Shown piece after piece: positions 15,201 through 30,200 of a DNA stretch of 64,000 nt. The position numbers were made by a program, and so were the translations under genes. Below the pieces are notes generated by a model, which saw only the letters and a list, made by a program, of their open reading frames with translations, was not told the origin of the DNA and made no database searches. The stretch's first letter is position 1. Every line of letters begins with the position of its first letter. The DNA is taken from assembly GCF_000003605.2 (NCBI RefSeq), contig NW_003158225.1:46626-110625 (forward strand). Reading direction: 5' to 3'. The DNA is from Saccoglossus kowalevskii. Taxonomy: Eukaryota > Hemichordata > Enteropneusta > Harrimaniidae.

Positions 15201-18200
15201 GTTTTTACCAGTTTGTTGAAAAAAACATGCATTCTTCACATTTCGGTACAAGGTCAGACTAACGTTGGGTTGTTTGCGTCTTGCTCAGATCACGGGACAA
15301 TACAAGTAGAAAGTTATGACTGGGGACTAGTGCACAGCAACACGCACACTGTGTAAATGGCTGGCAATTAGCCATAGAGCTATAACTGACCAATCAGATA
15401 ATCCATTACTTAATTGAAATAGAGAGTGGATGTCGGTAGAGGGCACTCTTACTTACCTGTAAAAGATAAAGAGAATCTACAAGTACTTCAAGCACCGACG
15501 TAGATGCTCCCCTTGCGTCAACAATAACACTCAAGCCTCGTTGCTGTATTTGTTCCCTGGAGTGAAATAATATCATCATAGTTGTTACAGGTAAAAAGTG
15601 AGCAAAGTAAATATTTTTTGTATGAGTAAGACTTTGAAAACTAATTTTAAGCTTGGTTTAATAACGTTACGGTACTCGAACTGACCAATGAGCACTTGTT
15701 ACAAAGTTCCGTGTTTGTCACCTGTTTTCAATTTTATTATTAAAATAAATGTAATTGGCTGAGCGTTAAACATGCTATGGTACAAATAAAATTAAAATAA
15801 ACCATGTTAACAAGATTTCAAGTAGCATGTAACCACTTACAAGCTTATACAAATCAATGCAATAAATCATATGCGAAGGGCATTCGTGATCCAATAAACT
15901 GAGCTAACTATATCCCTTTATATAGGCAGGTATGTGGTGAGTACCGCAATGAGGTGGGATGTGCTCATTCTTTTCGAAACACTTGATATCACATTTTGGT
16001 TCGTTTTCAGGAGACCCATGTATCTCTTCCTAAATTGACCATGTTGTACTGTGTTGTGTTTGTCTGGTTTGTTTTTCCAGAATTTTATACTTGTTCCTGG
16101 ATTCTGATGTTGTTAGAGTTGGCATTCTATTTTATACTGTATGGTAACAATCAGGTTCAATGAAGTTTATAGATTCATAAGCCTTTCTGTAATTTATTCA
16201 ATATTCTACCCATTTATGAATTCTTAATTGTTTTGCTACAAAAGTTGTTCTTACACTATAACTTACCTGGGAATACCGTAATAGTACATAAAAACTTTTG
16301 TGATTTCTTCACTACAGCATTCAAGAAGTCGCCATATATGATTATTTGTGTAAATCTCTAACACTGCACCACCTCGCGAGTCTCTCGCACCTGGAATTGA
16401 TACAAGAAGAATTATCTTAGAAATCTAATCAGAAAATGTTGATATTTAAAATATATTTTTTTTAATTTGTGCAGTGAATTATTAATTGGAGTCAATCATA
16501 ATATCCGGAGTATAACCAAATGAGCTGAATGAATTGCACATGGCAACATTTGGAGCAGATTAAAACGTAATCATACTCAAAACCATTCATTACATTGGTT
16601 TCACTGATTCTTTGCAGGATTAATGATGTACATGCTAACAATTAGGAGGGAGGTATATATATTTTAATTATGTTCCCCACCTCTCCCCCAAATTATTTTG
16701 ACTTTTTCAAATGATTGGATTTGCTAGACCCGGGGGCTGGAGCCTGCATTATGTGAATCATTTATGCACTATGGCATATTTTATTCTTTTTGTTTATTGT
16801 TACATCATAGCACACGCTTTACGAGGGTTGTTTTGAATTTATAACATACATGTGTTTGTGCTCTTCAATTGTACGTTGCTAAGTTCCAAACAACATTTTT
16901 TTTTTTAAATAAATTTAGCATACAAAAAACTTACCTGAGGATGAAAGAAAAACAAAAATATGGAGCGTTTAAACACAAATAAAGTAATTTCTGAACTTAT
17001 TTCGGTAGACGTGATATGGAACATCATCCCACTTCCTTTGATGTTTGCCGCAGTAGTAATTTACAAATAATCCTATAGTTTCATTAAATTCAAGGACTTT
17101 GTTCCACAAGGGGCCAGGGCCAACTAACTGTAATAATTGTAATTCAAGTAGTAAAGAAATAGAAAAAAACCTGTGTTTTCTAGTCCCTTCTTCACCAATA
17201 ACCTATAAACTAAACACTTTTCCAGTTCTTTCTCTAACAATAACTCATATACTGAACATATAGTTCCAGTTTTTAGGTCATTTTAAACAGGTTTCACTGT
17301 ATTAATATTTCTGGCTTCTGTTGGTTTTCATTGTAATTAATCTAAGCCATAACTGGGGTAAAAATTTCAACAAACGGTGGACAGTCTGTAAATTTTTAAT
17401 AATAAAAATACAAAACACAAACACTTTATAAAGGGCAATGAAATGTGAAAGAAACATGACGATGTCATTTCCTGTTGGTGTGGCAGCCATGATGGAACCA
17501 TTACTAATAGTGTTTATGAACAATGTGTAAGTTATACCATCTATAATAAAAATTCAGTCAAGTATTTTATGAAAATCAAAGAAATATTAATACCTGAATC
17601 TGCCGTGTATACAAAACATATTTTTGTACATGTATATTTATTATAATTGACCTGCTTTATCCATTCATGAAGACCTACTTCTCATTCGTGTTTATGGGAA
17701 TCTGAATGTCACTTGTGTTTACACAACGCAGCTTAACTGCACAGTTCAACGGCGTATAAAACCAAAATCTGGAACATTTATATATTCGGAGTAAGCTGAG
17801 TTTGACAAACCTAAACTACACATGTCTACACCTACCTGTAAGAACAGCAGCACCCGAATGAAGTACTTCAAAATTCACTTCAAGCATTTGCAGAGGTTTA
17901 GGTGCTCCGTTATTTCCACCGCCACAGCCGCCATTATTCGGCGTGTAGGCAGAGTCAGTTAAGTCAATGCCAGCTGTTGCAGTGGTTGAATTAGCACCGA
18001 ATATTGGTTCGACTTGATCAGGTGATCTGATGCCTGAAAATATAATAACACAGATGAATACAAGAGATTATAATATAACAAATAATATCACATTTGTAGT
18101 TATTTAAAAAAAAAAAATTTCATTAAAAACAAACCCATCATATACATACGAGATATAATCTCGAATAAACAATGCGTACATTTAGTGTTAATTCATATTT

Positions 18201-21200
18201 ACTGGAAATAGGTAAATTTATAGATTTCATATGCTATACTCAATATCACAATTAACGTTTCACAGCTGTGAAGCGGTAACATACACCGGATACTATGTGC
18301 AATATGACAATGCATCGTACCTGTCAAGTAGATCTCACTACATAGTGATAGGTAAGATCTTCAAAAGACCGACTTACCTAAAGGAAGCATTGTCACTAAA
18401 GTAGGTCCATGTTGTTTAAGTAAATATAAATACTAAGTGGAAGTATGGAAAAACCAAAGCAATGACCAGAAGTACAGTATCATTATGTANNNNNNNNNNN
18501 NNNNNNNNNNNNNNNNNNNNNNNNNNNNNNNNNNNNNNNNNNNNNNNNNNNNNNNNNNNNNNNNNNNNNNNNNNNNNNNNNNNNNNNNNNNNNNNNNNNN
18601 NNNNNNNNNNNNNNNNNNNNNNNNNNNNNNNNNNNNNNNNNNNNNNNNNNNNNNNNNNNNNNNNNNNNNNNNNNNNNNNNNNNNNNNNNNNNNNNNNNNN
18701 NNNNNNNNNNNNNNNNNNNNNNNNNNNNNNNNNNNNNNNNNNNNNNNNNNNNNNNNNNNNNNNNNNNNNNNNNNNNNNNNNNNNNNNNNNNNNNNNNNNN
18801 NNNNNNNNNNNNNNNNNNNNNNNNNNNNNNNNNNNNNNNNNNNNNNNNNNNTAAGCTATGCAAACATTTCTATGTTAAGTCACAGGATATTCAAGGCAAC
18901 CCTATATAGGAATGCATTTTAATCAAGTTCATATAGCAACTATATTAAAAGTTAATTCAACTATATTAAAAGTTAATCCAATGCGTGTCATTACAACGAG
19001 GGTACCGGTAAGACATGTATGTGTGTGTTGACCTGTGTGTTTGGTAGAGGCAGGTGATCCCAGGTTGGTGTATGTTGACCTGTGTGTTTGGTAGGGACAG
19101 GTGATTTGAGGTTGGTGTGTGTTGACCTGTGTGTTTGGTAGGGGTAGGTGATCCAAGGTTGTGTGTGTTGACCTGTGTGTTGGGTAGAGGCAGGTGATCC
19201 GAGGTTCGTGTGTGTTGACCTGTGTGTTTGGTAGGGGTAGGGAATCCCGGTTGGTGTGTGTTGACCTGTGTGTTTGGTCGAGGCTGGTGATCCCAGGTTG
19301 GTGTGTGTTGACCTGTTTGTTGGGTAGAGGCAGGTGATCCGAGGTTCGTGTGTGTTGACCTGTGTGTTTGGTAGGGGCAGGTGATCCCAGGTTGGTGTGT
19401 TGACCTGTTTGTTTGGTAGAGGCAGGTGATACCATGTTGGTGTGTGTTGACCTGTTTGTTTGGTAGAGGCAAGTGATCCCAGGTTGGTGTGTGTTGACCT
19501 GTGTGTTTGGTAGGGACAGGTGATCCCAGGTTGGTGTGTGTTGACCTGTGTGTTTGGTAGAGGCAGGTGATACCAGGTTGGTGTGTGTTGACCTGTGTGT
19601 TTGGTAGAGACAGGTGATCCCAGGTTGGTGTGTGTTGACCTGTGTGTTTGGTAGAGGCAGGTGATACCATGTTGGTGTGTGTTGACCTGTGTGTTTGGTA
19701 GAGACAGGTGATCCCAGGTTGGTGTGTTGACCTGTTTGTTTGGTAGAGGCAGGTGATACCATGTTGGTGTGTGTTGACCTGTGTGTTTGGTAGAGGCAGG
19801 TGATCCCAGGTTGGTGTGTGTTGACCTGTGTGTTTGGTAGAGGCAGGTGATCCCAGGTTGGTGTGTGTTGACCTGTGTGTTTGGTAAGGACAGGTGATTT
19901 GAGGTTGGTGTGTGTTGACCTGTGTGTTTGGTAGAGACAGGTGATCCCAGGTTGGTGTGTTGACCTGTTTGTTTGGTAGAGGCAGGTGATACCATGTTGG
20001 TGTGTGTTGACCTGTGTGTTTGGTAGAGGCAGGTGATTTGAGGTTGGTGTGTGTTGACCTGTGTGTTTGGTAAAGGCAGGTGATACCAGTTTAGTGTGTT
20101 GACCTGTGTGTTTGGTAGGGAGGCAGGTGATCCCAGGTTGGTGTGTGCTGACCTGTGTGTTTGGTAAAGGCAGGTGATACCAGTTTAGTGTGTTGACCTG
20201 TGTGTTTGGTAGGGAGGCAGGTGATCCCAGGTTGGTGTGTGTTGACCTGTGTGTTTGGTAGTGGCAGGTGATCCCAGTTTGGTGTGTTGACCTGTTTGTT
20301 GATAAGAGTCAATTGACATGGTAGGGTAAATGTCAAAACATCTGTCTTATTAATAAAATAATCCTGACAGCTTCTATTGGTATAATGATACATTGTACAG
20401 ATAACACTAATCAGTAAAATTACCCAGACTGCAGCAGTCTGTACACCGAGACCTGTGTACCCAGACTGCCCTCATCAGATATTAAGTAGCTGCAATTACA
20501 GCAGCCTGATGTGGTTGTTATAATTATGTAGACTGTTCATATCTAACCTTACAACCTTAGGCCACTTACATGTACTCACTACACTGACTAGTGAGTCATA
20601 GGGATGGCATTCAAGGATATGGAAGCTGCGCCTTTCCTGAATGGAAGTTCTCCACTGGGTCGGGACAGATCACAGTTCGATGGAAAACAGGGAAAGGTGA
20701 CCGCAGAGACATCAGTTGACTCATTAAATGAATCAAACATGTAAACCTTGCAATATTACACCAGGAATTGAGCTAAACCGCAAAAACCATTTCCCAGACT
20801 ATCAAATTAATGAAAATAGAGATGTGTAGAATGGATTTATAATTCTCTACTATCATCCCAGAAACTCAAAAATGTTTATGTAATTGCTCTATCAGTTGTT
20901 TGTTAAACTTTGAACTCAATTAGGAGTTAGCCATTAGAAATCTGAAGATTGGGGTGGTAGAACTAATACGGAATTATTGTTTTTGTTTACTTAATTTTGA
21001 GCTAAGTGATACTAAAGCAGTTTATTTTCTCAGTCATGTGTGTGTGGAATTTTTTTTTGTAAATGTATTTTGAAATTTCTCTGCAGAAAAAATCCTCCAG
21101 TGTTTTTAATGGTTAACCCCTTAGTAATCAGAACATGTGCTGCATGAAAGGCAATTTTGTACGTGTGAAATATAATGTCATGTAGTAAAAATTGTGAATG

Positions 21201-24200
21201 CTTGTCCACATGACCCTGCAATCACGATCACTGTCATTGTTGACCTCAGTCGGCTTAGTACACAAGTGGCCCCAGTAAAAAAAAAAATATGAATTCAAAT
21301 TTCCATACTAATTTGTTGGCGGGAATAAAATAGCCCACGAATGGATGTCAGTACTATACATATGTTTGCTCTTCTTTTCTATTTTGAAGAGCACAAACTG
21401 TGTATCCATGGAGACCATGTGTAGAGCCGCGGGCAACAACAGAATTTGCACTATAATGGCTTTTCATGTTGTACATGCCCAATATTGACCATGAACTAAT
21501 TGAAGTAGGTCCCTATTCTGACATTTTAACTCAATTTTCAACGACTATCTTAGCAATTTATCGACTGTGTGTATACAACTAGTTTATAAAGCTTGATACC
21601 GATATACCCTTCAATGTCTTCATTCATTCACCAGTAGCGGACAAATTCTTTTCTCAACATGAATCCACGGCCTGCAATATCTTTAGAATTGCCACAATTT
21701 TCAAGAATGATATCCGACCCGTATGAATGCAGAACTGTCCTCATATCTCATTGACTGATCTTAGGACAATAAACTGAAATTAAAGTTCACCAGAGCATAC
21801 AGTATATGCTCAATGAATGCCTTTGTTAGAATGGGACTGGAAACAATTACTACTAAATTATAATCTTTGAAAGCAGGGTAGAAAAAACACTTAGGGCCTC
21901 TAAACATGAAGTTTCTGCAATCACAGCAGGGACACAGAGAAGAGAATGCAAGTCACAGACTCATGGGTAGACATACTGAAGCAATTTATATTAACAAGAT
22001 AGGATCGTTACACACATAATCACAAACTTTCTTTGGGAATTATCCTGTTACTTCCACTGACTGATACCTGAATAGATTTCTAGTGTCAGTTTGTTAATCA
22101 AGTTATAAAACACCCAAGCATATTGTGTTCATCATCTGTAATTTATGTGACGCGATGCAATCTGCGGTGAAATCGATGCGCTTCTTACTTAGTTGGGTTT
22201 AATTAGGCCTGTTCTGTTTCAATGACAATCATATCAAAGTCTACACCGAAAACAAACTCAACATACACCATTCTTATGGCACACATGATGGTGGAATCAA
22301 CTACAAAGAAGCATACACATCATTTCAGACTACGTCAAACTTACCTAGTTTCTCTATTTCTTCAACTCTCGTTAATTCACTGTGTGAGAACCGCTGCGAG
22401 TCCATCAGAGTTCGCTGACTGTCAGACGAGGAAGAAGAGGAGTCTATTATTGTTTTTTGACTACTTAAAGAGGTAGGGGATGAAGCGGAGGGGGAAGAGC
22501 GGGAACTAGATTTCCTTTGTTCCTGTTTTCCTGACTTTTTGCGACTCTTCTTCTCAGCAAATGGAGGTCGAATTATCTCTTCCCAGTTCATGCGCTCTAT
22601 TCCTGATTCCTTACTAACTACGCAGTGTTCTAGAACCATGCGGTTCTCCCCCGGGTTCACACTATGCAGCCATTCCATGGTAAATAATATCTCATAGGAG
22701 TCCTGTGGTATCAAGATACTGTGTATTCTCCCATGGTAAACATAAGTCAGTGCTAACAGTATAGTCCCCGGCACTGGTGATTTAAGCTGAAAGTAAAAGT
22801 CCCCGGACTGCAAAAGCTCCTCGCTGATTTCACCCAAGTGTACGATAATCCGGTCTTCGTAACAAATCGGCCAGCCTTCATCCTTTGGTTTCCGATTCCC
22901 ACCAAACGTAATCTGGAGTTGTAACTGAAATATCCAAAGACAAACTAATAATCAGCAAAAACAGCAACTGATGTGGAGTAAACTCAAACTGGGAGAGACT
23001 TTCCGGATACAAAAAATTAAACTCTATGAAACTAGATGCTGAAATGCTGCTACCACAATTTATACATTTCTAGACCTTGGGAAGTATCTTGACAATGCTG
23101 TGCTTGACTCATTATCTTTTGGTGTAACAAACACAGAAGAGATAGGTTCTTTCATTTCATAGCATGTTACATTCTTCAAAGCTACTAATTAGGGAATGAA
23201 CCATTTTACTTTTGGGGGTGAGGTACAATTTTTGCTTAGATTTAATGTAAAAGTAGCCGGTTGTTGGGTATATGTTTAGCACACAGCTTGACAGACAGCC
23301 ATACTTGTAGGATGTCCCACTGAGTGCCAGTAAGAATAACACAGTGGAATATTCCCTAATTATAAAAATTAATTCAGGCTATATAGTACACTGTGTAGAT
23401 ACAGATCAACTATTAGAAGCGCATCACAGAAGTGCATACTGTATAACCCCAAATCACATTAAAATATTACTTTTTTGACCGTAGAAATATCTCTGTGATT
23501 TATTTAAGCGTGTGAACTATTGATAGAGCAAATAGGGTATATATAATTGTTTTTTATACTTTGGTATGGTTAAACAAATATTATAGTTAAATTTTCACAT
23601 TATATTTTCTGGTGCGATTATCAACAAATCTTGTGTTCACAAACTAGACTTTATAAATTCTAGTTTAAAACAGTTTCTGTAAAAACAAATATTTCTGTTC
23701 ATTTGTGACTAAAAATTAACACGGAAATTAAAGAATAAGACTGGGAAAGAGAATATATCTTTTCTATGGGATAATAGAATATAAATAAGAGATAACAAAA
23801 ATTTTATTGACTATGCTCATTTGCATATGAAATACTTTCCAGAAAAACATTATCAAAGTATGCCATTGAATCAATGTGATGTCCATCACTTCCAGATAAG
23901 TTGTAATCCCAGATTTGGATTACTGCTCATGGTTATGAATATTCATTAACTGTGTAAATTTCTGGCAGCCTTGCAACCATTAAAAGTAGGACTTTGACCT
24001 CAATTATTCAAAAAAAAACTATTTTTTTTTTTTTGATTTCTGTGCCCTTTTGATGTCATTTTTGATGATTTAACACATATCCACAAAGCGTTTTTCTGAT
24101 TGCAGTGCATAGGTTAAAAACTAGTGCTGTAGCGATTTGGTGGTTAGTTTTCAAATCTTTATTTCAATTGAAGAACATTACATTATCTTTTACATGACGC

Positions 24201-27200
24201 TCTTAAATCAAACGTGTTGATGTTATTTTAGAAAAGGTTTACTGACTGACAGGAAAATGGTGGCACTGGTAACAATTATGCATTTTATTTATCAGTCTTA
24301 AAATTTTAAAACACCGCAACTGGCTATCAACTCACGACACCCCCCTCACAAAAATAATTGAATTGGACCACCCCCCCCCACCCCCCGAGTGATACTAATG
24401 TTACAAATTCTCAGCTCTCTTAAAAAAAAAGCTTTGCTTTGTTCCTACAAATTCAGTGGAAACGTGATCAATGACTGGTGGCATTGAACTCATACCAGGT
24501 GATCATGGTGTCAGCCTGCTAGTATAACAATGCTACGTCTAAATACACAACTGTACCCTATAATAGTAAATTTACTAATACCAAGTGATAGGACCACCAC
24601 ACATGTACGCTGGCAAGACACACTGGGAAAACGAATCAAGTAGCCATAACAAAAAACAAATCCTCCATATGAAAATCTATATCGATTATTAAAAAACAAA
24701 ATACCAAATTACACCTGAAAAAGGTTATGTTAAGAAAATTATGTTCACTAATTGCCTTGGGATATAGGAAAGACCTTGGCCTTTTTTCCAAAAGAGTGAA
24801 TGCTTTGTTTGAATGGTAAGGCTATCTAAACTTATTAAAATCGGGGCGTGTTTCACTGATTAGCAAATGAAAGGTTTAAAAAAAAAATACCTCTTGCAAA
24901 GCATTGTATAACATAATAAAGAAGTAATTATATGTAACTATATGATTGTAGTAAACTGTTTCAGAGGTTGTACTTTTTAGCCTGGGAGGCCACTAACTTT
25001 CAAGGACAAAACTAATCGAAACTATGTTCAGGTTTCTAACTCCAGCCAGTTTCTCAAACGACTTGATGAAAAAAAGTAATGGAAAAAAAAAGAAGAAGAA
25101 AAAAATAGACAATAATAGGAGCCTAGCCCTTCAAGGCTTGGGCTGAGACCTCTGAAAAAGTAGTTTTGAAAATTTATATTGACATAAACTAATCGGTCTA
25201 CAGTACATACTGAAATCTGCATCAGTGCACCAAGCACAATGATAGGCATCACAGGCAATGGGTATTCGTGGCCTACGTGAATTTTGCGTTCTGCTTGACA
25301 CAATTTATCTGCTTTGGAAGAGTAGGTGAATCAAAAGCCAATTGTCATTGAATTGTTTCCCTGTATTTTGCATAATAAATCATTGATATTAAAAATGCAG
25401 AGATTAAATCCTAGCCAAAATAACCTAACACTGGTCTATATTTCACCATATAGTTCCATGATAATACACACGTATCTGTGGTGGTATGCCTGCAATGCAT
25501 GAGGAATCCCCCCAAAGAAAAAAACAATTATGCATTATATGTCAAGCTTAGAAGAAAGATAAACAGTAAAAACTAGCCAGAAATGTCTCCTCCTAGAGTT
25601 GTCAAGCTCATACACATGATATATAGCACTAACCATCAAGGCTTGGATGGTGACCGGAAGAACATGCACAAAAGAAACCTTTGGACACTCACCAAAAAAG
25701 CTGCAACTGGAAAGATAAAGAGGTGCACTGGCTACTCACACGTCCCCCCATCAAAGAAATGAACTGAACACAGAACTTTTTTATGAACCAGTCCAGTCAC
25801 AGTTGATTAAATCAAAACAAAGAAAGCATTGAGTTCAGAATTGGTCAGTCAGCACAAAACATAAACACTGGACAGGCGGGATTATATATGTCAAAGAAAA
25901 CATTTGTGGGTCATACCAAATCAATAGAATGGTAGGGGTGATGCAGTGGACACGATTTGGGAGGGGAGAATTATAGAGGCCAGGTGTTTGCCATCATTTC
26001 AACAAGCACAACACTACTCAATAGTACGTAGCCCCTACACCAGTAATACCCGTGATACAGCTACACAGTATGCAATAGTGCAGTACCCCAATACTCGGTA
26101 GACCATGTCCAACAGTACACCAACAGTACCCCCAATACTGGGTGCCTAAAACCAACAGCACACTGTTTCAATCTAGAACATCCCACTACTCACAGATGGC
26201 AGTGATCTCAAGCTATCAGCTTATATCATAGTATTAGTAAAAATGAGATGATCCAATTCCCAGATTGTCAGACCACCCCCAAGTCTCCAAGTGGGACATC
26301 AGGAAACTAGAAGCACAGTATAAACATACAAATCACACCAGGATAGGCTGTGGTTTTTTTTAAATGTGTAATCACTTGTGCAGTGTATGGCACCGCCCCA
26401 CAAATCATAGTCAGCTAGCGACTACAAGGCAACAATGGTCAACCATCTACATTCATATAGATTTAAAAGATACTATATATCACTGATCGAATATGGGCGT
26501 TTGTGCTTGATGTTACTCTGCGCAAGGTCACAAAAGCCTTTATTCAGTCTGTAATATTTTGATTACATGCCTCTCAGATTATAACACCATATTTGCACAT
26601 TAGCAGCAAATAAAAAAAAAATTACATAAATAGCACAGGTGTCAAAGGTCAAAATAAATCATTTTAATAATCCGGTGTACAATAACTGTTGGCTTACGTG
26701 TGCTTTAAACACAGCAAATACGGTATATGCTAATTTTAGTCTCTGAAGCAATCACTAAAATATCTGTCAAAATTATAAGAGCGCTGCCATCTTGGACAAT
26801 AGTTCTCAGTGTAGCAACGGTCTGTACAAGTGACAACGATCGATTGATACACGCTTCACTGGACCGCAGAATACCTGGGGTGTTCTTATTTTAAACCAAG
26901 CATTGAATTACATGAAAATAAAGGCATGCACAGTTATAAATTCCATAGGCCCTTCTCTAAGATTCAAATGACTACAGTCCAAAATTAAAAATTATTATAA
27001 TTAATTAGAACAAAAATATTTTTATAAATGTGCAATCTCAAAACAAATATCCCTACAATGCCAAAGAAAAACGACATATTTCTCCATAATCCCTACCTAA
27101 ATTTGATAAGGACTTGTATATAATGAGAAATATCCAAATTACCCTCAGTATAGACAATTACATTAAAATATGTGTAAAATGTTGTACCATAATGTTGGCA

Positions 27201-30200
27201 TAAAATTAAAGATGTTGAAAGTGTAAGATATTTTGCATGCAGCTGTAAATATTGCATTGCATTTTATTTTGTTTTTTTAGGAAGGGGAGCCTGACTCTAC
27301 AGTAAGGTCTTTGAAGAATGTAGGTCCAAAATGGAAGTTCAGGAAAGTGCTATGATTTAAATAATTAACATTCATAGCAAAATACAGATGTAATTATCCG
27401 CAAATATCACAAAGCAGTGGATATATTATATTACCGTGCACGGCAGTTGAAAGAAAAGGAAACAATATAGGTGGTAAGTCAAGTAAGAGACCTTTCGACT
27501 GTGTCTAAGTGTTTTCTACTATCATCAAGCAAACACATGTTGTATTTTAAAAGCTTTAAATAGATATAAGCTTATTGGTTGGTCTGTGGGAAAGTATACA
27601 CCCAGTATTATCTCTAGACAGTTGTGATATAGTACATGCATGATAAACAGAATTGTTGTACTTGTCTTATACTTCAGATATACAGGAATTGGAAGTAGCT
27701 AAACATTTTAAGATTGAAAATCTTAGGCTCTAGTTCACTAGCGACCTTCAGTCCTCAATTTATCTTGTCTCGTACCCCCTCGCTTTCGTTTATCTGTAAA
27801 ATTTTAATTTTAGGTTCAATTGGATTTGTATTTTAATAAATAAATATGAAATTTACCAAATGGTGTTAACAGAACTTTGAATATTATGTCTACAATATGT
27901 GCGCATTTGTGAGGATAACATTTTGTGAATCAGAGTGACTTCTCACAGATCCAAGTGTAATATTCACTGTTAAAAGAACCCCATTATTTCAAGAAATTCA
28001 TATAGTTTCTATCAAAATTGATATGGTTAACAGCATCCAAGACAGATCAATATGTACTATATAACATTGTAATTTTGCAAGAGATACAAGTTTTTGCTAA
28101 TTCTGCAAGTCAGAAAAAACGATGAAATTTTGCATATCAGATAAATCAACATAGATTTTTTTACGAGCAGCATTTTTAATTTTTGGCTGAAAACTATTAC
28201 TGTAAAAAGAAACTGCGGCTTCTATTTGAGCATCTACACATATCAGAAATAATGAATTTGTTGTTCTCAGTTATTCAAAAAGAATGTGTGCAACTACTAT
28301 TACAGGTAGGAATGCAGCTTCTAATACAGATTTTTCGGTACTGGTTTTCCAATAGACATTCAATCACTAACTAACACTGAACTTCACAGGATTTTGGCAT
28401 ATAAAAATATTGACAATAAATACTCATAGATCAAAAGTAAACATACAGGTTAAAAAGAAAATATGTCACCAAACTGTTGAATATGTGCCAGATTAAAAAA
28501 TGACCTTTGCTTTAATTCTTGGTTCAATTATTTTAACAACAATACTCAACTGAATAAAAACATACTAACTTCCATCCATGAATGAACTTGAAACAATTCA
28601 CAGATTTATTCTAATTATTTCCTGCAAATCGCAAATATCAACATAGGTATTTCAGGTTGGGCCATATGTTCCCACACTTATTAGGAGGCAATTTGAATAC
28701 CTGACATGAATGAAAAATAACATACAGGTATTATTACCGGCTTCTAACAGGAATCACAACTGTTAGCAGGAATCAGGATGACAGTTCACAGATTTGATGC
28801 GGCTCAGTATAAAAATCCAGACAAATCACAGGTAAATCTATTATCGTGCTGGTAAGTCTCAGTGATCAGATCAAATCAGTATTTGAAGCAGACCCACGCA
28901 AGCAGCAAGCAACGTAGTATGTTGTAGGCATGTGTTGATGTGTGTGGGAGGAGAGATGACTCATAGTGCCAACACACTGGATTATACCATTATGAATTAG
29001 GGGAGGGGTGAATTAAATGAGGGATAAACTCAAATGAATCAGTACTTGACATTGAACTTCATTTGTGACATATTAACATAATAGTAACATAATCAGAACA
29101 ATTTGGTAGAATGAATATTAAAATAAATATCAAAACATTCCATGTTTAAAAAAAAATAAACTAAGTACGACCTTTGAAACTATTAATTTCTCATTCATCA
29201 TAGATGAACAATTGACAAACGTAAACTTTATGATATGGCAGCTTTGCCATCTAATAAATCTTGCTAAATGTAAAATTCATAATCATGATTGGCAGTAATT
29301 TAATGTTTCCCATTGTGTATTTACAAAATTTGATTTTCAAACCACAGTGTTGGAAGTGGTCAATGTACTTTGTCAGACATTGATTGAATTGCCAAATGAA
29401 ATACTGAAGTTCATTCAAATAACATGATCCCAGGCATGCTAGAATTACAACTGCATTGGTTAAAGGGCGATAGTCGTCGCGCCTCGCATGCCCGAGATAT
29501 ATGGGTCTCATATAAACAAAAATGGCGACTTTGACTGTTGCGCAGATCAACAAGTACAAACTGGAACGTTTCCAAGCTTTAATTAGGTATTTGTTTAGGT
29601 GATTGGAGGGTATCGATGGACTCACCAGCGGTAATTAGTGCAAGTCGCGCCCAGGTCAAACCTCATACTTGTGATTGCCATTAGAAGAGCGCATTGGATT
29701 GTGGGAAAATCAATGTTTATCAACACAAATGTCACAAGCGCAGAGCGACGACAGTGAACTACTTTTATACTGGAATAAAAAATTTAAACACACTCAACAT
29801 TTTGTGTTCTCCTCTACAATACATCATGAATCAAATAAATCAAAGCAAGTCATTGAATAAAGACTACTTGATACTTTTCAAGGGTAAAATGGCCACCACT
29901 CAGCCATCTTTGATCATAAACAAAATTATATAAGTGCTGAAAAACGTCTTGCATCTGTGCCATATTCTAATTAGATCAAACTGCAGTTACAGCATACTTG
30001 AAAAACATAGACGAAATGCATCCTGCACGCCCCGTAGTTGTTCTTAACGTTTAAAAAATACACCACAAAAACAGAACCATTTATTTACATCGTTTAGTAT
30101 CACCACCGCAAGTTTGTGACACACCCATAGCTGCACATACATTAAGTCAGGTCATTTCTATGGTGGTAAGTACACCCTTTTGTGGGTTTCAATAGCCAAG

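Noticed and set aside
18437-18922. Open frames of 126-161 codons across 18.4-18.9 kb
   Set aside because: They consist of unknown bases in the assembly gap.
24465-24545. tRNA-like or SINE-like stretch on the minus strand (GAGTTCAATGCC B-box-like word)
   Set aside because: The A-box is poor, no cloverleaf can be drawn and I found no second copy in the window.
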